A stretch of DNA of 64,000 bases from Pseudomonas sp. GM48 (GCF_000282335.1 NZ_AKJM01000051.1:1-64000), one strand, 5' to 3'. Counted from the stretch's first letter, positions 18,767 through 29,678 are shown. The notes: generated by a model not told the origin, from the sequence alone. Numbers and translations are program-made.

Positions 18767-19981
18767 ATGACGATTCATATCGGGTTGTTGCCTCAGGTCG
18801 CCGCAGCGCACTTTGTCAGTCATTTGCACATCATGGTGCTGGCGGCGCTGTTCCCCCTGCTTCCGGCTTTTTTCAACGTGGATTATGTCGAGCTGGGCCT
18901 GGCTTTCAGCCTGTTCAATATCGTCACGGCGCTGGTACAGGCGCCCATGGGGTTTGCCGTGGACCGCCACGGTGCCAGGCGCTTGCTGTTGGTCGCGCTG
19001 GCGCTGGGCAGCAGCAGTTTCCTGCTGATTGCACTCCTGCCCGGCTACACCTGTTTGTTGATCGGCATTGCGCTGGCCGGCGTCGCCAACGCCATTTATC
19101 ACCCGGCCGACTACGCCCTGCTGTCCCGACACATTGACCCCGCCCACATCGGCAAGGCGTTCTCCGTGCATACCTTTGCCGGTTTCCTTGGCGCGGCCGT
19201 GGCCCCTGTGTTTTTGCTGGGTATCGCGGTGGCGAGCAACCCGGCCATGGCCTTCGCGGCGGCGGCACTGGTGGGGTTTGTCGCGCTGGCGCTGTTGTTG
19301 ATCCCTGGCTCCGCACTGGCCCGGGTCAGTCGCGTGCATCCCGCCGCCGACCCGACACCCCTCGGCGCCCGTCGCCTGTCACTGCTCTCGCCTATGGTGC
19401 TAAGCCTGACCCTGTTGTTCGTGCTGCTGAACCTGAGCACCGGCGCGATTGAGAAGTTCTCGGTCGCCGCCCTGATGCAAGGCCAGGGCGTGGCCTTGAC
19501 CTGGGCCAACTCGGCGTTGACCGCCTTCCTCTTTGCCAGCGCCTTCGGCGTGCTGGCAGGGGGAGCCTTGGCCGACCGGACCCGCCGCCATGGCGTAGTG
19601 GCAGCCAGCGCGTTTGCCTTGGCCACCGTGCTGATGCTGCTGGTCGCCACGGCACGCTTGAGCGAGCCGGCGCTGCTGGTCGTGCTGGGGACTGCGGGTT
19701 TCCTGACCGGGGTGATCGCACCGTCCCGCGACATGCTGGTACGTGCGGCCGCCCCGAAGGATGCCGAAGGCAAAACCTTCGGCATCGTCTCTACAGGTTT
19801 CAATATCGGTGGCGCCATCGGTCCCGTCGGGTTCGGCTGGCTGCTCGACCAAGGCCACCCCGACGCAATTTTCTGGGCCAGCGCCGCCTTCATGGGCCTG
19901 ACCGTTGTACTGACCCTGATGCAGGAGCGGTCCTTGGCCAGGACCCGAAAAATGATGGCACCGCAAGTGGCATTTAAGTGA
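18767..19981 (+). CDS. Major facilitator superfamily exporter
   Basis: A 404-residue twelve-helix MFS protein. Helix 2-3 carries GFAVDRHGARR, the A-like loop, and GALADRTRRHGV is its repeat in the second half. It resembles the fosmidomycin-resistance (Fsr)/drug-resistance group in which proton antiport exports small polar compounds. The helices VAAAHFVSHLHIMVLAALFP at the N-terminus fit that group. It is the first gene of the plus-strand arm with the AurF-like oxygenase 154 bases downstream, so it may export or provide tolerance to the pathway product. There is no direct evidence of the substrate. Confidence 0.87.
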   Translation: MTIHIGLLPQVAAAHFVSHLHIMVLAALFPLLPAFFNVDYVELGLAFSLFNIVTALVQAPMGFAVDRHGARRLLLVALALGSSSFLLIALLPGYTCLLIGIALAGVANAIYHPADYALLSRHIDPAHIGKAFSVHTFAGFLGAAVAPVFLLGIAVASNPAMAFAAAALVGFVALALLLIPGSALARVSRVHPAADPTPLGARRLSLLSPMVLSLTLLFVLLNLSTGAIEKFSVAALMQGQGVALTWANSALTAFLFASAFGVLAGGALADRTRRHGVVAASAFALATVLMLLVATARLSEPALLVVLGTAGFLTGVIAPSRDMLVRAAAPKDAEGKTFGIVSTGFNIGGAIGPVGFGWLLDQGHPDAIFWASAAFMGLTVVLTLMQERSLARTRKMMAPQVAFK

Positions 19982-20135
19982 CCTGGGTCAATAGCCCCAG
20001 TGTGTTTTTGCCGCAGACTTGAAGGGCACCGTCCCGTATTTATTGCGTTGCCCCCCGCTTGTGCGGACCCGTTATTTTTGCAAGGACTGCACAGTAAACC
20101 CGAACACCAAAAGCCGATTTCCTTGGAGTTAAAAC

Positions 20136-21098
20136 ATGGAACGTTTGAATTATGGTACCGATGACGTGGTAAAAAACATGCTGGCCAAACTATCCACGCT
20201 CTGGAAAAACCGCGCCGCCGTCAACAACCTGCAACCGAACTACTGGGGCCTCGCCTTTGATGCCGACAAGCACGACTTCAGTCTGTCGCTGCTGCCGTTT
20301 CGTCATCACCAGGCCTGGCTCGAAGCTCCCCAGGACTTGCAATCCAAATGCCTGTCCTACGCGTGGGGCATCTACAACCTCAAGACCATCTACATCGAAT
20401 GCAATGTGGTCGTGCCTGCCTGCGAGGACATTATCAAGACCCCGCCGCCGAGCAACAACCGCGCCCTGCTGCAGGACGTGATGTCTCAGGCACTGCTCGA
20501 CGAAGCCCTGCACACGCGCATGTCCATCATGGCCTGCAACTATATCTATGACATGCGCAAACTCACCCCGCTGGATTTCAGCGCCTTCAACCTGGTGACC
20601 TGGCGCGAGGCCCTTCTGGCAAACTGCACCGCCGAATGGGAGCGACGCCTGACCCGCTTCGGCGTCGCGTGCGCCAGCGAAACGCTGATCACCGACTACC
20701 TCAAGACCATGGCCGAGGACGCCAGCATTCAGGCGGTGTGCCATGAGGTCACGCGCACCCATGCTATGGACGAGTGGAGCCATTCCAGCGTCTTCAGCTT
20801 CGTCGCTTCCGACATCGTCAATGGCCTGAGCCGCAAGGAACGCGAGTACCTGCGCTCGATCATCCTGCGCACGGTGCAGATGTTCGCCAATAACGAAATG
20901 GGCGCATGGTCCACCGTGTTTTCGATGCTGGATTTCCCCCATGCCGGCGAGATCCTGCATGACGTGGGCGACAACAACGAAATCAGCGTCTACACCGACT
21001 CGCTCGAAGCCCTGATAGACCGGATCGGCTTGACCGGCAACGGCCTCAGCAGTGCCGAGCATGCCATTGAAACCTTAGGCGAGAAGGCCCGCGCATGA
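20136..21098 (+). CDS. AurF/CmlI-like diiron N-oxygenase
   Basis: A 320-residue all-helical protein. The seven metal ligands of p-aminobenzoate N-oxygenase AurF (E101, E136, H139, E196, H223, E227, H230) are all present with exact relative spacing, at E88, E123, H126, E182, H209, E213 and H216 (motifs IECNVV, DEALH, SETLI, HAMDEWSH). The family oxidises an amine to hydroxylamine or nitro with O2 and reducing equivalents. ATG 20136 has TGGAG seven bases upstream. It overlaps the ferredoxin reductase by four bases, so the electron donor is encoded next to it. It is about 15 residues shorter than AurF. The amine substrate is unknown: a serine- or ornithine-derived amine or an aromatic acid are both possible. 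Confidence 0.88.
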   Translation: MERLNYGTDDVVKNMLAKLSTLWKNRAAVNNLQPNYWGLAFDADKHDFSLSLLPFRHHQAWLEAPQDLQSKCLSYAWGIYNLKTIYIECNVVVPACEDIIKTPPPSNNRALLQDVMSQALLDEALHTRMSIMACNYIYDMRKLTPLDFSAFNLVTWREALLANCTAEWERRLTRFGVACASETLITDYLKTMAEDASIQAVCHEVTRTHAMDEWSHSSVFSFVASDIVNGLSRKEREYLRSIILRTVQMFANNEMGAWSTVFSMLDFPHAGEILHDVGDNNEISVYTDSLEALIDRIGLTGNGLSSAEHAIETLGEKARA

Positions 21099-22156
21099 AC
21101 GCCATGACGTCCCTCCAGGCCCTGTGCGAACACGTGACCATTGAAACGGCCAACGTAAAAGTCTTCACCCTGCGCGCGGTGGACGCAACCGCCGAATTCC
21201 TCGACAGCCTGGAAGCAGGAAAACACGTGGCCCTGCACGCCGCTGACATGGCGGGCACCCATCACCAGCGGCTGTATTCGATCACGCGCAAGCGCGGCGC
21301 CGACCGGTTCGACATTGCGGTCAAGCGCGAAGGCCATGGCGGGGTTTCGGACCAGTTGCACGCTACGCTGCAAGCCGGCTCGACCACCTCGGTGCAGTTT
21401 GTGGCGGGTGATATTTCGCTGAAGTCGGTTCTGGGTTGCCGACAAGTCGGCATGCTCGCCGGCGGCATCGGCATCACCTTGCCGATTGCGTTGCTGCGCG
21501 GCCTGGTCGAGCGCGCGCGACGCGGACTGGCGGTGCCCGATGTGAGCCTGCTGCTGTGTGTGCCGACCATCGCCGAGATTCCGTTTCTACATGAGTTGCT
21601 GGAGCTTGAGCTGACCACATCGTGGTTCTCCTTGCAGGTGTTCGTCACCCGCGAAGCGGTCAACAACAACGGGCACTTCAGCGCCGGTCGTCCCCAAGCC
21701 CAGGACCTGAGCCGGCTGGGTAACCCCGAGAGCGTGGTGATCTGCGGCAGCCATGGCTTCGCCCAGGGCATGCGCGAACACACGCAGGCCATGTTCCCCG
21801 CCAGCCGCTTGCTGATCGAGTCATTCACGCCACCGGCCGCGCCGGTCACCGCCGCACAGACCGAGGCTCAGACCGACGCGACGCTGCGCCTGTACTTGAA
21901 CCACAACGATCAGGTGCTGGAGCCACCCGCCGGCAAGAATTTGCTGGAGATGCTCGAAACCAGCGGTATTGCGGTGCGCAGCCTTTGCCGCGCCGGCATC
22001 TGCGGTCACTGCCGGCTGAAGGTGTCGGAGGGTCACTACACCCTTGAGCCCGACTTTTGCCTGACGGACAAGGACAAGGACGAAGGCTACGCCCTCGCCT
22101 GCTGCACCTTCCCGCAATCCGGGACGATCAAGGTCGAACTCACCACCACGGCATGA
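21095..22156 (+). CDS. Ferredoxin-type NAD(P)H reductase (FAD / NAD / C-terminal [2Fe-2S])
   Basis: A 353-residue flavo-iron-sulfur reductase of the phenol hydroxylase-component / HmpX class. The FAD site is RLYSIT at 59-64, the NAD site GMLAGGIGITLP at 119-130, CGSHG at 217, and the C-terminal plant-type ferredoxin has Cys298, Cys303, Cys306 and Cys336 in the C-X4-C-X2-C-X29-C pattern. The start codon overlaps the oxygenase stop (ATGA), so the pair is made together and this is its probable redox partner. The organisation equals that of the other fusion at 160-2190, minus its N-terminal barrel. Confidence 0.92.
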   Translation: MNAMTSLQALCEHVTIETANVKVFTLRAVDATAEFLDSLEAGKHVALHAADMAGTHHQRLYSITRKRGADRFDIAVKREGHGGVSDQLHATLQAGSTTSVQFVAGDISLKSVLGCRQVGMLAGGIGITLPIALLRGLVERARRGLAVPDVSLLLCVPTIAEIPFLHELLELELTTSWFSLQVFVTREAVNNNGHFSAGRPQAQDLSRLGNPESVVICGSHGFAQGMREHTQAMFPASRLLIESFTPPAAPVTAAQTEAQTDATLRLYLNHNDQVLEPPAGKNLLEMLETSGIAVRSLCRAGICGHCRLKVSEGHYTLEPDFCLTDKDKDEGYALACCTFPQSGTIKVELTTTA

Positions 22157-22193
22157 ACCGTTACCGTCCTTACTTCAACAACTGGGTTTTTCC

Positions 22194-22904
22194 ATGAAAA
22201 CTGCCATTGCATTGCGCCACATTCACTTCGAAGACGTTGGCACCCTGGATGCCGTTCTGGCCGAAGAAGGCTATACGCTGATTTACCTGGACCCCACAGT
22301 CGACGCCATCTACAGCGAGCAGGTGTTGCAGGCCGACTTGCTGATCGTACTCGGCGGCCCTATCGGGGCCCATGACGAGCAGCTGTATCCGTTTTTGCAC
22401 GACGAATTGAAGCTGGTGCGCCAGCGCGTTGCGTCCGGTAATCCCCTGCTGGGCATCTGCCTCGGTGCGCAATTGATCGCCCGGGCCATGCACGCCAACG
22501 TCTACCCGATGGGGGTCAAGGAGATCGGTTTTTCACCGCTGACCCTGACCGCGGCCGGTCAGGACTCGCCGCTCGCCGCGCTGATGGACACCCCCGTGCT
22601 GCACTGGCACGGCGACCAGTTCGATGTGCCGGAAGGCGCTGTGCTGCTGGCCAGTACCCAGGTGGGTGCTCATCAGGCATTCGCCGTGGGCAACACGATT
22701 CTCGGCCTGCAATTTCACCTCGAAGCCGATACAGCCAACATCGAGCAATGGCTGGTTGGCCATGCCAGCGAACTGGCTCAAACCGGAATCGATCCTGTCG
22801 CGTTGCGGAGCGAGGCCATTAACCTCGGCGACCGCCTGACCCGCGCCGCGGGCCACGTCATGCGGGCCTGGCTGAACAACCTGGGCACCCCGATAAAACA
22901 CTAA
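22194..22904 (+). CDS. Class I glutamine amidotransferase-like protein
   Basis: A 236-residue GATase1 domain protein. The catalytic triad is visible as Cys89 in GICLGAQL, and His175/Glu177 in LQFHLE. It carries LGGPIG, the oxyanion motif, at 53-58. Stand-alone members hydrolyse glutamine to give ammonia to a partner synthetase, or hydrolyse gamma-glutamyl bonds (PuuD-type). No synthetase partner is evident here. It lies 37 bases after the reductase in the same direction, with a weak Shine-Dalgarno, and before the ABM gene. It could release a glutamyl-protected product or provide NH3; both are inference. Confidence 0.9.
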   Translation: MKTAIALRHIHFEDVGTLDAVLAEEGYTLIYLDPTVDAIYSEQVLQADLLIVLGGPIGAHDEQLYPFLHDELKLVRQRVASGNPLLGICLGAQLIARAMHANVYPMGVKEIGFSPLTLTAAGQDSPLAALMDTPVLHWHGDQFDVPEGAVLLASTQVGAHQAFAVGNTILGLQFHLEADTANIEQWLVGHASELAQTGIDPVALRSEAINLGDRLTRAAGHVMRAWLNNLGTPIKH

Positions 22905-22982
22905 AGGCGGTCGGGCAACCTCCCCCCGCATTTGCACCGTGTAAAACCACCTGAAAATACCGTCAAGGATGAGGAGTCAAAA

Positions 22983-23351
22983 ATGATCGTAGTTTTGTTT
23001 GAGTTGCAGGCACTGCCAGGCCAGGGCGAGACCTATGTTGACCTGGTCAACAAGCTGACCCCGCTGCTTGAACCCATGAGCGGGTTTATCTCCGTCGAGT
23101 GCTTTCAAAGCACGCTGAACCCCAAGAAGGTAATGTCGGTCACCACCTGGCGCGATGAGGAAGCCGTAGTGCAGTGGCGCAACGTGACAGCCCACCTGTC
23201 GGCCCAGCGCGCCGGGCGCGACAAAATCTTCGATGACTATCGCGTGCGCGTGACATCGGTGATTCGTGATTACGGCCTGCGTGATCGCGAACAGGCACCG
23301 TACAACGTAGTGGTCGACGGTGAACCCGCCACGGCTGCCGCGGTGGTATAA
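22983..23351 (+). CDS. Antibiotic biosynthesis monooxygenase (ABM) domain protein
   Basis: A 122-residue protein with one ferredoxin-like ABM domain (residues 1-90), containing LVNKLTPLLEPMSGFISVEC and VTTWRDEEAVVQWRN. ABM proteins are small homo-oligomers that oxidise or cyclise metabolites or remove reactive by-products; some only bind heme or quinone. ATG 22983 is chosen because GAGGAG sits six bases upstream; an upstream in-frame Met would place the Shine-Dalgarno inside the gene. It closes the plus-strand arm of the cluster. The domain fits an accessory biosynthetic or protective step; its reaction cannot be named. Confidence 0.85.
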   Translation: MIVVLFELQALPGQGETYVDLVNKLTPLLEPMSGFISVECFQSTLNPKKVMSVTTWRDEEAVVQWRNVTAHLSAQRAGRDKIFDDYRVRVTSVIRDYGLRDREQAPYNVVVDGEPATAAAVV

Positions 23352-23598
23352 CCCCGTATTCTCGTCAGCTGCACAGGGGCGAGAGATTTATTGTCGGTGG
23401 TTGTGGTGAGCGGCAAGGCGCCTGGACGACCGGGCGCACCCGCTACCAATCTGTTGAGTCTCTAGCTGGATGCTGATGGCCGACATTGCAGTGCTTCGGC
23501 TACGTGGCTGCGACCGAAAGCGTCTACGTGTTCCCGCCAACTCCTTATTCACAGGCGGTCGATTACTCCAACAAATATATAAGGACTTCACGACCATC

Positions 23599-24741
23599 AT
23601 GAACTATCCAGACTTCCTGCCGTTTGCCAAACCCTCTATCGACGAAGCCACGATCGCAGCCGTCGGCGACGTCTTGCGCTCCGGCTGGATTACCAGTGGG
23701 CCTAAGGTCCAGTTATTCGAAGCGCAGCTCTCGGACTATTTCGGCGGACGCCCGGTACGGACGTTCAATTCCGGAACCTGCACCATGGAGATCGCCTTGC
23801 GCATCGCGGGTATCGGTGCTGGTGACGAAGTCATCACCACTCCGATCTCGTGGGTTGCAACGGCCAACGTGATCATTGAAGTGGGTGCGACCCCTGTGTT
23901 TGTCGACGTTGATCCAGTCACTCGCAATATCGATCTGGCTCAAATCGAAGCGGCAATCACACCACGGACCAAGGCGATCATTCCGGTCTATCTATCGGGT
24001 CTGCCGCTGGATATGGATCGTTTATATGCGCTGGCGAAAAAACACAACCTGCGGGTGGTGGAGGATGCTGCACAAGCGTTGGGCTCGTCCTGGAAAGGCG
24101 AGCGCATCGGGGCTTTTGGTGATTTTGTGTCCTTCAGCTTCCAGGCCAACAAGAACATCACCTCATCCGAAGGCGGTTGCTTGGTGCTGAATAATCTCGA
24201 AGAGGCACGTCTTGCCGAGAAACACCGGTTGCAGGGTGTCACTCGCAGCGGCTTCGATGGTTTGGATGTGGATGTCCTGGGCGGCAAATACAATATGACC
24301 GACATTGCCGCGACCATCGGCCTGGGCCAGTTCGCGCATATTGAAGCGATCACTGCCCATCGTCGAGAGTTGGCTAAATACTATTTCGAGTGCCTCGGCA
24401 GTGATTTCGAAGCGAAATACGGTGCTCAACTACCGGTCGCCGATTTCGAGAACAGCAACTGGCACATGTTTCAGCTAGTGCTGCCAGAGCGTCAGGACGG
24501 TAAGTCGGCCCGGGCTACGTTTATGGAGCAGATGCAAGAGCACGGTGTCGGCATCGGCTGTCATTACCCCTCGATCCACTTATTGAGCTTGTACCGCGCG
24601 CGCGGCTTCAAGGAAGGTATGTTCCCGATTGCAGAACGGGTTGGCCGTCTGATCGTTTCGCTGCCGATGTTCAATGCCATGACAACAAGGGACGTCGAAC
24701 GCTCGGTGGAAGCAGTGAAAGCAGTACTGCGATGCCGATGA
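23599..24741 (+). CDS. DegT/DnrJ/EryC1/StrS (ArnB-like) aminotransferase
   Basis: A 380-residue sugar-aminotransferase-family protein: PFAKPSIDEATIAAVGDVL, NSGTCTMEIAL, ITTPISWVATANVI, VEDAAQALGS, and the PLP lysine K185 in FQANKNITSSEGG. The family usually transfers an amino group to a nucleotide-linked keto-sugar. No sugar dehydratase, epimerase or transferase is next to it, and base composition is less GC-rich than in its neighbours, so it looks like a displaced cargo gene. The start at 23599 is preferred as the native family N-terminus, with AAGGA thirteen bases upstream. Its 3' end abuts an IS transposase remnant, so the last residues (AVLRCR) may derive from that element. Confidence 0.82.
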   Translation: MNYPDFLPFAKPSIDEATIAAVGDVLRSGWITSGPKVQLFEAQLSDYFGGRPVRTFNSGTCTMEIALRIAGIGAGDEVITTPISWVATANVIIEVGATPVFVDVDPVTRNIDLAQIEAAITPRTKAIIPVYLSGLPLDMDRLYALAKKHNLRVVEDAAQALGSSWKGERIGAFGDFVSFSFQANKNITSSEGGCLVLNNLEEARLAEKHRLQGVTRSGFDGLDVDVLGGKYNMTDIAATIGLGQFAHIEAITAHRRELAKYYFECLGSDFEAKYGAQLPVADFENSNWHMFQLVLPERQDGKSARATFMEQMQEHGVGIGCHYPSIHLLSLYRARGFKEGMFPIAERVGRLIVSLPMFNAMTTRDVERSVEAVKAVLRCR

Positions 24742-24838
24742 TGCTCATCATTCGTTTGAGGTTGTACGCGAGCACATGAAGGCTCATCTCAGTGCTTACT
24801 CTCGGCAGTGTTTTGGTCAGGAAGTGGGTACTTCCCAT
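24735..24838 (-). pseudogene. IS transposase C-terminal remnant
   Basis: The minus strand encodes MGSTHFLTKTLPRVSTEM followed by SLHVLAYNLKRMMSII, the typical C-terminus of IS5/IS1182-type transposases. Only about 35 codons survive. The fragment lies between the DegT gene end and the truncated tnsA, in a different frame from the latter. No inverted repeat was seen. Confidence 0.7.
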
Positions 24839-25233
24839 CCAGAACTTGAGCGTTCCCAGTAAGCTCGTTCGATCTCAAACTTTTCCTGGGTGCGTTCAAG
24901 TCCTTTGCCAGGCTTAAGCGACTCGGTGTATTTGAGCGTACGGGCCGCTAAGCGCGTGCTTCCATCTGGCTGCTTGATTGTGAGCAGAAAATCCGTCGTC
25001 ATCACAAAAGGCACCTTGGTGCCTGGATAAACGGGATAACGAGTATTCAAAGCATGAGCAATCGACTGAACCGCAGATTGCGGAAGGATGGGAAATTGCT
25101 CACGTATGTCCAAGACATCTGGGGAAAACTCGGCTACGAGCAAATACCCGTATTCAAGATCAGACAAGAGGTGATGGAGTCGATCAACCTTTACTCCATG
25201 CACCTTGCGCGAACGGCCATGAGACGGAACGTC
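24835..25233 (-). pseudogene. tnsA: tnsA relic of a Tn7-like transposon (truncated both ends)
   Basis: About 130 codons match Tn7-family TnsA, the restriction-like endonuclease that cuts the 5' ends. Motifs in order are VPSHGRS, LHHLLSDLEYGYLLVAEF (where Tn7 TnsA has VHHLLSDLE and its catalytic Glu follows), DIREQFPIL, MTTDFLLTI (catalytic Asp), ARTLKYTESL (catalytic Lys) and IERAYWER. The N-terminal roughly 40 residues are missing: in frame upstream there is TAG at 25236-25234, consistent with a CAG to TAG change before DVPS, then noncoding sequence. The 3' end stops at an IS fragment. It lies next to glmS and is transcribed away from it, the orientation expected of tnsA at attTn7. Confidence 0.85.
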
Positions 25234-25330
25234 CTAGGAAATTATCAGCCCTGTGAATAAGTCTGATCACCGCTACCAGACTAAACCTTCAGCATGATCA
25301 CTATCCAAAATCGGACATCTGGTGGAGGAC

Positions 25331-25365
25331 ATAAAAAAGAAAAGCCCCTGAAATCAGGGGCTTTT
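25331..25365 (-). terminator. Rho-independent terminator after glmS
   Basis: A 12-bp stem (AAAAGCCCCTGA / TCAGGGGCTTTT) followed on the minus strand by a T-rich run, 58 bases beyond the glmS stop. It is intact although mobile remnants begin 100 bases further on. Confidence 0.9.
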
Positions 25366-25422
25366 GGCATTGTGTCGAAATCTATTGTCTGAAACCAAAC
25401 AGCTCAATCATCTGTGGATAAC

Positions 25423-27255
<1,833 letters not shown>

Positions 27256-27256
27256 G

Positions 27257-28033
27257 CTATTTCTCCTGACTGATAGCCGCGCATATCAAATTGATGCCGC
27301 GGGCCTGAATCTGATCGCGAGCCTCAAGCGGCAGGCGTTCATCCGTAATAAGGGTATGGACACTGCTCCAGGGCAGCTCCAGGTTGGGAATCTTGCGGCC
27401 GATCTTGTCGGCCTCCACCATCACGACCACTTCGCGGGCGACTTCGGCCATGACCCGGCTCAGCCCGAGCAGTTCGTTGAAGGTGGTTGTACCGCGAACC
27501 AGATCGATGCCGTCGGCCCCGATAAACAGCTGGTCAAAGTCGTAAGAGCGTAGAACCTGCTCGGCAACCTGCCCCTGAAAGGACTCGGAGTGCGGGTCCC
27601 ACGTACCCCCGGTCATCAACAGCACCGGTTCGTGCTCAAGTTCGCTCAAGGCATTGGCGACATGCAGCGAGTTGGTCATCACCACCAGACCGGGTTGCTG
27701 CCCGAGTTCCGGAATCATTGAGGCGGTGGTACTGCCACTGTCGATAATGATGCGCGCATGCTCGCGAATCCGTGCGACGGCGGCACGGGCGATGGCTTGC
27801 TTGTATATGGAAACCGGCTGACCAAGGTCCGCGACCAGCTCCTGAGGCATGGTGATCGCCCCGCCGTAACGACGCAGCAACAGACCATTGCTTTCAAGTG
27901 CCGCCAGATCCTTGCGAATCGTCACTTCCGAGGTTTCGAAGCGCTTGGCCAACTCATCCACACTGACTTCGCCCTGCTCATTGAGCAAGGCGAGGATGTT
28001 GTGACGACGTTGAGGTGTGTTGCGCTTCGACAT
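27257..28033 (-). CDS. glmR: DeoR-family regulator of glucosamine metabolism
   Basis: A 258-residue DeoR/GlpR repressor. Residues 5-60 are the DNA-binding winged helix ([20 protein letters not shown], then [15 protein letters not shown]). The C-terminal sugar-phosphate sensing domain has the [10 protein letters not shown] and GADGID motifs of the SIS-like DeoR effector domain. The glmS neighbourhood equals that of PA5550, called glmR in P. aeruginosa, which affects glmS expression and antibiotic susceptibility. ATG 28033 is preferred; the in-frame extension to 28075 lacks a Shine-Dalgarno. It ends 1 base from the glmS start, so the two are probably co-transcribed. Confidence 0.9.
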   Translation of the reverse strand: MSKRNTPQRRHNILALLNEQGEVSVDELAKRFETSEVTIRKDLAALESNGLLLRRYGGAITMPQELVADLGQPVSIYKQAIARAAVARIREHARIIIDSGSTTASMIPELGQQPGLVVMTNSLHVANALSELEHEPVLLMTGGTWDPHSESFQGQVAEQVLRSYDFDQLFIGADGIDLVRGTTTFNELLGLSRVMAEVAREVVVMVEADKIGRKIPNLELPWSSVHTLITDERLPLEARDQIQARGINLICAAISQEK

Positions 28034-28132
28034 GAGCTGGTAAGTTTCGATTCGAAAGATATCGGAAGCAATCAAAACCTATCGGCGAAACTTCGTCAAG
28101 CGTGTTGCGACAAAAAGATCTGTGGATAAAAG

Positions 28133-28199
28133 CATCGCGGGCAAGCCCGCTCCCACAGGTTGGCGAATACCGTTGTGGGAGCGGGCTTGCCCGCGAATG
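28133..28199. repeat. REPIN (inverted REP pair)
   Basis: Two REP units face one another around a 16-base centre: CATCGCGGGCAAGCCCGCTC at 28133 and TGTGGGAGCGGGCTTGCCCG from 28174. This is the abundant Pseudomonas REPIN type. It lies between glmU and the DeoR gene, flanked by DnaA-box 9-mers at 28121 and 28241. Confidence 0.9.
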
Positions 28200-28250
28200 C
28201 AATGGATCAGGCTGTGAATAACTTCAGCCGATCATTGGGATGTGGATAAC

Positions 28251-29618
28251 TCAGCCCTTCTTGATCTTCTCCGGCCGCTTCCAGCCGTCGATATTCTTCT
28301 GACGAGCACGCCCGATGGCCAACTGGGATTTATCCACAGTCGAGGTAATCGTCGAACCGGCCGCGGTGGTCGCACCCGCCAGGATATCCACAGGCGCCAC
28401 CAACGAGTTGTTGGAACCAATGAACACATCTTCGCCCAACACGGTTTTCCACTTGTTGGCGCCGTCATAGTTACAGGTGATGGTACCGGCACCGATGTTG
28501 GTACGCGCCCCCACTTCGGCATCGCCCAGATAAGTCAGGTGACCGGCCTTGGCGCCTTCGCCCATGTGAGCGTTTTTCAACTCGACGAAGTTACCCACAT
28601 GCGCCCGGGCTTCCAGCACGGTGCCTGGACGCAGACGTGCGAACGGGCCGGCATCGCTGCCTTCACCCAGAATGGCGCCTTCGATATGGCTGTTGGCCTT
28701 GATGACCACGCCCTTGCGCAGGGTGCTGTCCTTGATCACGCAGTTCGGGCCAATCACCACGTCATCTTCAATGACGACCTTGCCTTCGAGGATCACGTTA
28801 ATGTCGATCAGCACGTCGCGGCCTACTGTCACGTCTCCGCGCATATCGAAACGTGCCGGGTCGCGCAGCGTCACACCTTGAGCCATCAAACGACGACCGG
28901 CGCGCAATTGATAATGCCGTTCCAGTTCGGACAGCTGCTTGCGGTCATTGGCGCCCTGCACTTCCATAGCGTCGTGCGGTTGCTCGGTGGCCACCACCAG
29001 ACCATCGCTCACTGCCATGGCGATGATGTCGGTCAGGTAATACTCGCCCTGGGCGTTGTTATTGGAGAGTCGACTCATCCAGTCACCAAGACGGGCAAAC
29101 GGCAGCGCCAGAATGCCGGTATTGCCTTCGGTGATTTTGCGTTCGGCTTCATTGGCATCTTTCTGTTCGACGATGGCTGCAACCTTGCCAGCGGCATCAC
29201 GAACAATACGGCCGTAACCCGTCGGGTCATCCAGTTCGACGGTGAGCAAGCCCAACTGCTGCGGCCCCACCTGCTTGAGCAGGCGCTGCAGGGTTTCAAC
29301 TTCGATCAACGGCACATCACCGTAGAGCACCAGCACGGTGTCGGACTGAATGAACGGCACGGCTTGAGCAACGGCGTGGCCGGTACCCAACTGTTTATCC
29401 TGCAGGACGAAATTCAGATCATCCGCTGCCAGGCGGTCGCGCACGGCATCGGCGCCATGACCGATCACGACGTGGATGCGCTGTGGATCAAGTTGCCTGG
29501 CGCTGTGGATAACATGGCCGAGCATGGAGTTGCCGGCAATCGGGTGCAAAACTTTCGGCAAAGCGGAACGCATGCGCGTGCCTTGGCCAGCAGCGAGAAT
29601 AACGATTTCAAGAGACAT
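28251..29618 (-). CDS. glmU: Bifunctional GlmU (acetyl- and uridylyltransferase)
   Basis: A 455-residue enzyme making UDP-N-acetylglucosamine from glucosamine-1-phosphate. The N-terminal nucleotidyltransferase domain carries [15 protein letters not shown] (GXGTXMXXXXPK) and residues from 250 on are a left-handed beta-helix of hexapeptide repeats for acetyl transfer. Its length is the family norm. It lies downstream of atpC on the same strand, separated by a terminator, the normal Pseudomonas arrangement. Several DnaA-box 9-mers lie inside or beside it (28330, 29504). Confidence 0.97.
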   Translation of the reverse strand: MSLEIVILAAGQGTRMRSALPKVLHPIAGNSMLGHVIHSARQLDPQRIHVVIGHGADAVRDRLAADDLNFVLQDKQLGTGHAVAQAVPFIQSDTVLVLYGDVPLIEVETLQRLLKQVGPQQLGLLTVELDDPTGYGRIVRDAAGKVAAIVEQKDANEAERKITEGNTGILALPFARLGDWMSRLSNNNAQGEYYLTDIIAMAVSDGLVVATEQPHDAMEVQGANDRKQLSELERHYQLRAGRRLMAQGVTLRDPARFDMRGDVTVGRDVLIDINVILEGKVVIEDDVVIGPNCVIKDSTLRKGVVIKANSHIEGAILGEGSDAGPFARLRPGTVLEARAHVGNFVELKNAHMGEGAKAGHLTYLGDAEVGARTNIGAGTITCNYDGANKWKTVLGEDVFIGSNNSLVAPVDILAGATTAAGSTITSTVDKSQLAIGRARQKNIDGWKRPEKIKKG

Positions 29619-29678
29619 AACTGGCTACCAATCCTGGGTGGTCAGCGGCTGCGACCGGGTTGTAAAAATCGGAAAAGA

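Noticed and set aside
23470..23598. N-terminal extension of the DegT gene
   Set aside because: The extra 43 codons have no family match, and the native start MNYPDFLPFAKPS fits ArnB-type proteins.
25260..25330. Possible Tn7 right-end repeats near the glmS terminator
   Set aside because: A TGTCC start is seen on the minus strand but there are no repeated 22-bp TnsB-type sites, and the sequence differs from Tn7 ends. Not called.
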